Shown: one piece after another, positions 60,299 to 64,000 of the stretch | Position numbering within the stretch: the first letter of the stretch is position 1 | How the letters are laid out: the number at the start of each line of letters is the position of its first letter | NCBI RefSeq assembly: GCF_000421345.1 | Contig: NZ_ATWV01000009.1 | Span: forward strand, 88,510-152,509 | Origin: Treponema bryantii NK4A124 | GTDB lineage: Bacteria; Spirochaetota; Spirochaetia; Treponematales; Treponemataceae | Reading direction: 5' to 3' | Length of the DNA stretch: 64,000 bases | Translations under genes and position numbers: made by a program | The notes under the pieces: model-generated | What the model saw: the letters and a program-made list of their open reading frames with translations, nothing else | What the model was told of the DNA's origin: nothing | Database searches by the model: none

Positions 60299-61087
60299 TT
60301 ACTTTGTAACAACGCCGGCTTTTGGTGTTGCGGCTTCCGGAGTAACTCCGCCTGGAACGTCGCGGAAAACTCCCAGAGGATAATAAGGCTCCATCTGATC
60401 CTTTACCCAGTCAGCAGCAACAGTTGGAGCAACACCCCAGTTTGTAGGACACATAGAAAGAACCTCGACAAAGCTGTAGCCCTTTCCTTCCTTCTGATAT
60501 GTCAAAGCCTTTTTGATGGCTGCCTTAGTTTTGTTGATGTGAGGAACATCATAAACGGCACAGCGCTCAATATACTTTGGTTCAACAAGAGTATTCAAAA
60601 GCTCGCAGGCACGAATCGGGTAACCAACTTCATCAGCATTACGTCCGAAAGGAGTTGTCTTTGTAACCTGACCAACAAGAGAAGTTGGAGCCATCTGACC
60701 ACCAGTCATTCCGTAAATTGCATTGTTGATAAAAATTACAGTGATGTTTTCACCGCGGTTTGCAGCGTGAACAGTTTCACCTGTACCAATGGCAAGCAGG
60801 TCTCCATCACCCTGATAGCTGATAACAAGCTTATCTGGATGAACGCGCTTCATACCAGTTGCAACTGCAGGAGCACGACCATGAGCGGCCTCGCAGGAAT
60901 CAACATTAATATAGTTATAGGCATAAACTGCACAACCAACAGGAGCAACAAGAAGTACATCCTGCTGAATATTCATTTCATCAATAACCTGTGCAATCAA
61001 CTTGTGAACGATTCCATGACCACAGCCACCACAGTAGTGTGTAGGCACGTCATTCATTGATTTTGGAAATTCATATTTCTTACTCAT
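60299..61087 (-). CDS. 2-oxoacid:ferredoxin oxidoreductase, beta subunit (TPP-binding)
   Basis: The 262-residue subunit has HYCGGCGHGIVHKL near the N-terminus and the thiamine-diphosphate motif GDGDLLAIGTGE ending in FINNAIYGMTGGQMAPTS. It overlaps the alpha gene by 8 bp. Similarity to VOR/KOR-type beta subunits favours branched-chain 2-oxoacids or 2-oxoglutarate over pyruvate. Confidence 0.92.
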   Translation of the reverse strand: MSKKYEFPKSMNDVPTHYCGGCGHGIVHKLIAQVIDEMNIQQDVLLVAPVGCAVYAYNYINVDSCEAAHGRAPAVATGMKRVHPDKLVISYQGDGDLLAIGTGETVHAANRGENITVIFINNAIYGMTGGQMAPTSLVGQVTKTTPFGRNADEVGYPIRACELLNTLVEPKYIERCAVYDVPHINKTKAAIKKALTYQKEGKGYSFVEVLSMCPTNWGVAPTVAADWVKDQMEPYYPLGVFRDVPGGVTPEAATPKAGVVTK

Positions 61088-62138
61088 AGCTCTTTACCTT
61101 CTCAATAACAGCATCAACTGAAGGAATGATTCCACCAGGCTCGCCATAGAAATCAACATCCTTTACACTTCTTCCGCAGTTAAGCTTAACATCCTGAACC
61201 ATCTGACCCATAGACATTTCTACAGTCAAAATCTTCTTGGCATTCTTGCAGGCAGCTTCAAGCTCTTTTGCAGGGAATGGCCAGAGAGTAATCGGACGGA
61301 AAAGACCAGCCTTAATACCCTGCTCGCGGAGCAGCTTTACAGCCTTCTTGCAGACACGGGCACAAGTTCCGTAGCCGGTAAGAATGTAATCAGCATCGTC
61401 ACACATAAAAGTTTCAGACATTGTTTCATTGTCCTGAATCTTCTGATAGTTTTCAAAAAGAGCCTTTGTGTGAGCGTTCAATTCGCCGTCAATTCCGGAA
61501 AGCTTGAGAGACATAATCTTGTTCTGCTTGCGGTCCGGAGTTTTTCCTGTAAGAGCCCAAGGCTTTGCAGGGAACTCTTTTACAAAGTCAGGAAGAACAC
61601 AAGGCTCAGACATCTGTCCAAGATAACCGTCACCAAGAATCATACACATAACGCGGTACTTGTCGGCAATCTCAAATGCCTTGAGAGTACAGTCAGCCAT
61701 TTCCTGAACAGTACCCGGAGCAATAACTACCACATGGTAGTCACCGTTTCCACCACCGCGGGTTGCCTGAAAGTAGTCACCCTGAGCACCGGAAATGTTT
61801 CCAAGACCAGGACCACCGCGCATCATGTTTACAACAACGGCAGGAAGCTGAGCTCCGGAGATATAAGAAATTCCTTCCTGTTTCAAAGAGATTCCAGGAG
61901 AAGAAGAAGAAGTCATACAGCGAGATCCGGCAGCTGAAGCCCCCATTACCATGTTAATGGCAGCTAACTCAGATTCAGCCTGAAGGAAGGTTCCACCTAC
62001 TTCTGGAAGACGCTTAGCCATATAAGCCGGAATTTCATTCTGCGGTGTGATTGGATATGCAAAGTAGAAACGACAGCCGGCACGAACCGCAGCCTCGGCA
62101 ATTGCTTCGTTTCCTTTCATCAAAACTTTTTCTGCCAT
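61080..62138 (-). CDS. vorB: 2-oxoacid:ferredoxin oxidoreductase, alpha subunit (VorB-like)
   Basis: The 352-residue subunit opens with LMKGNEAIAEAAVRAGCRFY and FAYPITPQNEI and carries MTSSSSPGISLKQEGISYIS and VNMMRGGPGLGNISGAQGDY, typical of proteins named VorB (3-methyl-2-oxobutanoate dehydrogenase). It overlaps the ferredoxin-like gene by 1 bp. The exact substrate (2-oxoisovalerate or 2-oxoglutarate) cannot be settled by eye. Confidence 0.88.
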   Translation of the reverse strand: MAEKVLMKGNEAIAEAAVRAGCRFYFAYPITPQNEIPAYMAKRLPEVGGTFLQAESELAAINMVMGASAAGSRCMTSSSSPGISLKQEGISYISGAQLPAVVVNMMRGGPGLGNISGAQGDYFQATRGGGNGDYHVVVIAPGTVQEMADCTLKAFEIADKYRVMCMILGDGYLGQMSEPCVLPDFVKEFPAKPWALTGKTPDRKQNKIMSLKLSGIDGELNAHTKALFENYQKIQDNETMSETFMCDDADYILTGYGTCARVCKKAVKLLREQGIKAGLFRPITLWPFPAKELEAACKNAKKILTVEMSMGQMVQDVKLNCGRSVKDVDFYGEPGGIIPSVDAVIEKVKSYE

Positions 62139-62350
62139 TATTCAGCCTCAATTTCAATTACGCAGTCCGGGCACATAGTTGCACACATACTGCAGGCAAT
62201 ACAGCTTGCCTCATCAATACAAACAGGGAAAGAAACTCCCTGACCATTGGTTTCTTTAGACATTTCAAGAATCTTCTTAGGGCAAACGCGGATACAAAGT
62301 CCACAGCCCTTACAGCGTTCCTTGTTGATTAAAGGTCGTCCTTTAGCCAT
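62138..62350 (-). CDS. Ferredoxin-type delta subunit, two 4Fe-4S clusters
   Basis: The start at 62350 follows GGTGAGG. The 70-residue protein has two CxxCxxCxxxCP motifs (CKGCGLCIRVCP and CIACSMCATMCP) and passes electrons between the thiamine site and external ferredoxin. It is first in the operon delta-alpha-beta-gamma-regulator. Confidence 0.93.
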   Translation of the reverse strand: MAKGRPLINKERCKGCGLCIRVCPKKILEMSKETNGQGVSFPVCIDEASCIACSMCATMCPDCVIEIEAE

Positions 62351-62422
62351 ATACCTCACCTTTGAACAGCCGCCGTCCCAAAGTCCGCCGACCATACTCT
62401 TATAATAATGATATATGCTGAT

Positions 62423-62451
62423 ATAATATAGAAAAGTGCCGCTTTATACAA
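62423..62451 (-). promoter_or_regulatory. Predicted promoter of the oxidoreductase operon
   Basis: TTGTAT (62451-62446), 17 bp, TATTAT (62428-62423), about 70 bp upstream of the first gene. Confidence 0.5.
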
Positions 62452-62517
62452 TACAGTTTTACTAAAAAAATGAAATATTATTAAAGTTTTGCAGTGGGAG
62501 TAAAATAAAAGTATTTA

Positions 62518-62600
62518 GGAGGGGGAAGTCTCCCCCTGGCTCCAACCGCCTGTCGGCGTTTTCCGCCACCCTCTCCAGCGGGGGACACCCCCGCAACGCC
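62518..62600. repeat. Type D repeat next to the IS element
   Basis: It shares the opening GGGGGAAGTCTCCCCCTG and the ACCCTCTC block with 14313-14395, then ends in GCGGGGGACACCCCCGC. The IS element begins at the very next base, so the insertion lies at the repeat edge. Confidence 0.7.
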
Positions 62601-64000
62601 CAACATCATCAACTTAAGACTAAAAAGACGGTTTTAGATTACAGCCGAATTTATTAGCTTTATTAAACTGTCTTTTTTTAGACTTTGATTTCCGGACAGG
62701 CAGAGTGTACTTTGAAATCTCTGCCTGAATTCTTTTCAGTTTACGTACCCTGATCCTGTCATTTTCCTCAAGAGCCATATCAAGAAGTTCATCTTTGAAT
62801 ATACCTATAGCAACATTCTGATTGATTCTCTGAGGATACATATATTTATCAGGTTTCTTCTGAAGTTTTTCTTCTGCAGTATGTCTCACATCTTCCATCA
62901 TGTTATATACATAAACCTGCGCAAGAAAATCCTGCTCTACATAAATACTTGCATTTCCTGTTACGCTTTCGAATCTCATCTTATTTTTTATTGTGTTATA
63001 AGCATCTTCTATTTTCCATCTCAGAAAATATGCACTTATAATTTCTTCGCTTTTTATATCATCAGGAAGACTCGTCAAAATTGCAAATTCATCTCCTGCT
63101 GGAGTTTTGTCACGGATTAGTCTTGTGGCTGTGAATTCATTGTCTTTAATTTTTTCATACAGATCTTCATTCTTAGCTTTCAATTTCATCAGCTTTGTTT
63201 TTGTATTCAATATTTTTACAACAGAGTCATTGCTTTCTGTCTGCTGTCTCTCATTTTTACAGAAGGTTGAAGAAATTCTCACTATATAAGCTATTTTCTG
63301 TTCATCAAGATAATTTAAAAGTTCTAATGAAGGATAACCTCTGTCAAAAATTATGATAATCTTTTGTTTTAGTCCTATTCTCTCTATCGCATTGATGTTT
63401 TCTTTTGCAGCTTCAAGTTCATTCACATTTACATTGCATATCTGAAGATCTATGAAAAAATCATTGAGGACATCAAAAAGGCCGCTTATTAAAGCCCGGG
63501 CAGGTCCTTCGCAATATATATTCCCCTGAGTTCCATATGTTTTTCTATTTTCTTCAGAGTTTGGAATTTCTGCTTTACTGCCGTCTATCGCAAGTACAAG
63601 ATAACCATTCCATAGCTTTACTTCATCCTCTGATTCATAAAAGGATTTTATATATTCGTCATTGGCATATCTGAATACTTCTGGATTTAGGTTTTGTCTC
63701 GCCTTGAGCCAGGCTTGTTTTGATATTTCGTCTTTTCCGCTTTTCTTGGAATAATTTCTAATTTCCATTGCTGCCGTAAGTCCTTTGCGTGCTATGATGC
63801 TTGTCATTATATCATAGACGCTCATTTTTCGTACCCTCACGAAAACATTTTTACGGCTTCCTCTGGCTATTTCTCTAATCTTTTTAGATTTCCATAAAGA
63901 GACAGTTCTGTTAAATCTTGTTATACTTTTTCCACCCATACAGAAATTCTAATAGATTTTAGAATTTTTAAATAGTAGGTTCCTTAAGTTGATGATGTTG
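62601..64000 (-). mobile_element. IS4-family insertion sequence, apparently complete
   Basis: The element is bounded by perfect 18-bp inverted repeats: left 62601-62618 (CAACATCATCAACTTAAG) and right 63983-64000 (its complement). The span is 1400 bp with one transposase gene, whose stop codon lies 2 bp inside the left repeat. The right repeat coincides with the last base of the window, so any target duplication cannot be checked. Confidence 0.88.
62620..63939 (-). CDS. IS4-family DDE transposase
   Basis: The 439-residue protein has the IS4 catalytic set: Asp119 (LAIDGSKAEIP), Asp199 (IIIFDRGYPS) and Glu311 within the signature Y304-(2)-R307-(3)-E311-(6)-K318 (YFLRWKIEDAYNTIKNK). It is full length with no frameshift, so the element may be active. 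A basic C-terminal tail (RKSKSKKRQFNKANK) may bind DNA. Confidence 0.93.
   Translation of the reverse strand: MGGKSITRFNRTVSLWKSKKIREIARGSRKNVFVRVRKMSVYDIMTSIIARKGLTAAMEIRNYSKKSGKDEISKQAWLKARQNLNPEVFRYANDEYIKSFYESEDEVKLWNGYLVLAIDGSKAEIPNSEENRKTYGTQGNIYCEGPARALISGLFDVLNDFFIDLQICNVNVNELEAAKENINAIERIGLKQKIIIIFDRGYPSLELLNYLDEQKIAYIVRISSTFCKNERQQTESNDSVVKILNTKTKLMKLKAKNEDLYEKIKDNEFTATRLIRDKTPAGDEFAILTSLPDDIKSEEIISAYFLRWKIEDAYNTIKNKMRFESVTGNASIYVEQDFLAQVYVYNMMEDVRHTAEEKLQKKPDKYMYPQRINQNVAIGIFKDELLDMALEENDRIRVRKLKRIQAEISKYTLPVRKSKSKKRQFNKANKFGCNLKPSF

Noticed and set aside
1..64000. tRNA, rRNA or riboswitch genes
   Set aside because: The gaps between genes were read for cloverleaf arms and known riboswitch cores and none was convincing. 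A covariance-model search would be needed to exclude small ones.

Overview
The window looks like part of the chromosome of a gut or rumen Treponema (Spirochaetota). The evidence is indirect: AT-rich DNA with tightly packed operons, many lipoproteins with relaxed lipoboxes, class III cyclases with the FVPEQII linker, a four-subunit 2-oxoacid:ferredoxin oxidoreductase suggesting strict anaerobiosis, a FemAB-type peptidoglycan branching enzyme, and dense small palindromic repeats. No rRNA, tRNA or CRISPR was seen. One complete IS4-type element fills the right edge.

Layout. 0-4.5 kb: the end of a DUF58/DUF4129-like membrane pair, an ATP-grasp enzyme and a regulator fused to a desulfoferrodoxin. 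4.5-6.7 kb: a promoter, a leader with five Thr codons and a UUCG terminator in front of a methyltransferase and an alkaline-phosphatase-fold enzyme. 6.7-12.6 kb: housekeeping genes on the minus strand (DUF5718-like, FemAB-like, nadE, metG, GrpB). 12.8-14.3 kb: a PadR/DUF2812 pair and a small membrane protein. 14.4-20.2 kb: a two-component system lying between two large secreted repeat proteins. 20.3-26.2 kb: a sugar ABC transporter operon and a lipoprotein esterase.

26.3-49.3 kb: two paralogous chemosensory operons (MCP-CheW-CheB-CheR-CheA-nucleotidyl cyclase), separated by two acyl-CoA synthetases, a HAD phosphatase and an XRE-cupin regulator. Neither operon has a free CheY; each ends in, or nearly in, a class III cyclase with an N-terminal pseudo-receiver, so the expected output is cyclic AMP rather than flagellar switching. 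In operon 1 the CheA is complete but the CheB receiver lacks its Asp. In operon 2 the CheB receiver is intact but the CheA has lost both its ATPase domain and its phosphorylatable His. The two operons look interdependent.

49.3-58.8 kb: two divergent c-di-GMP modules, each with its own sugar-binding lipoprotein: a dCache-PAS-GGDEF cyclase plus binding protein on the minus strand, and REC-EAL phosphodiesterase, Hpt, hybrid kinase and binding protein on the plus strand. 59.1-62.4 kb: a VOR/KOR-type oxidoreductase operon ending in a second XRE-cupin regulator. 62.6-64.0 kb: an IS4-family element with perfect 18-bp ends.

The most interesting items are the chemosensory-cyclase pair with a kinase-dead CheA, the paired c-di-GMP modules, an apparent two-promoter regulon shared by the two secreted repeat proteins, the Thr-codon leader, and a palindromic repeat family that is also read in frame inside three genes. 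All functional calls are made by eye from motifs and context; no database search was run.
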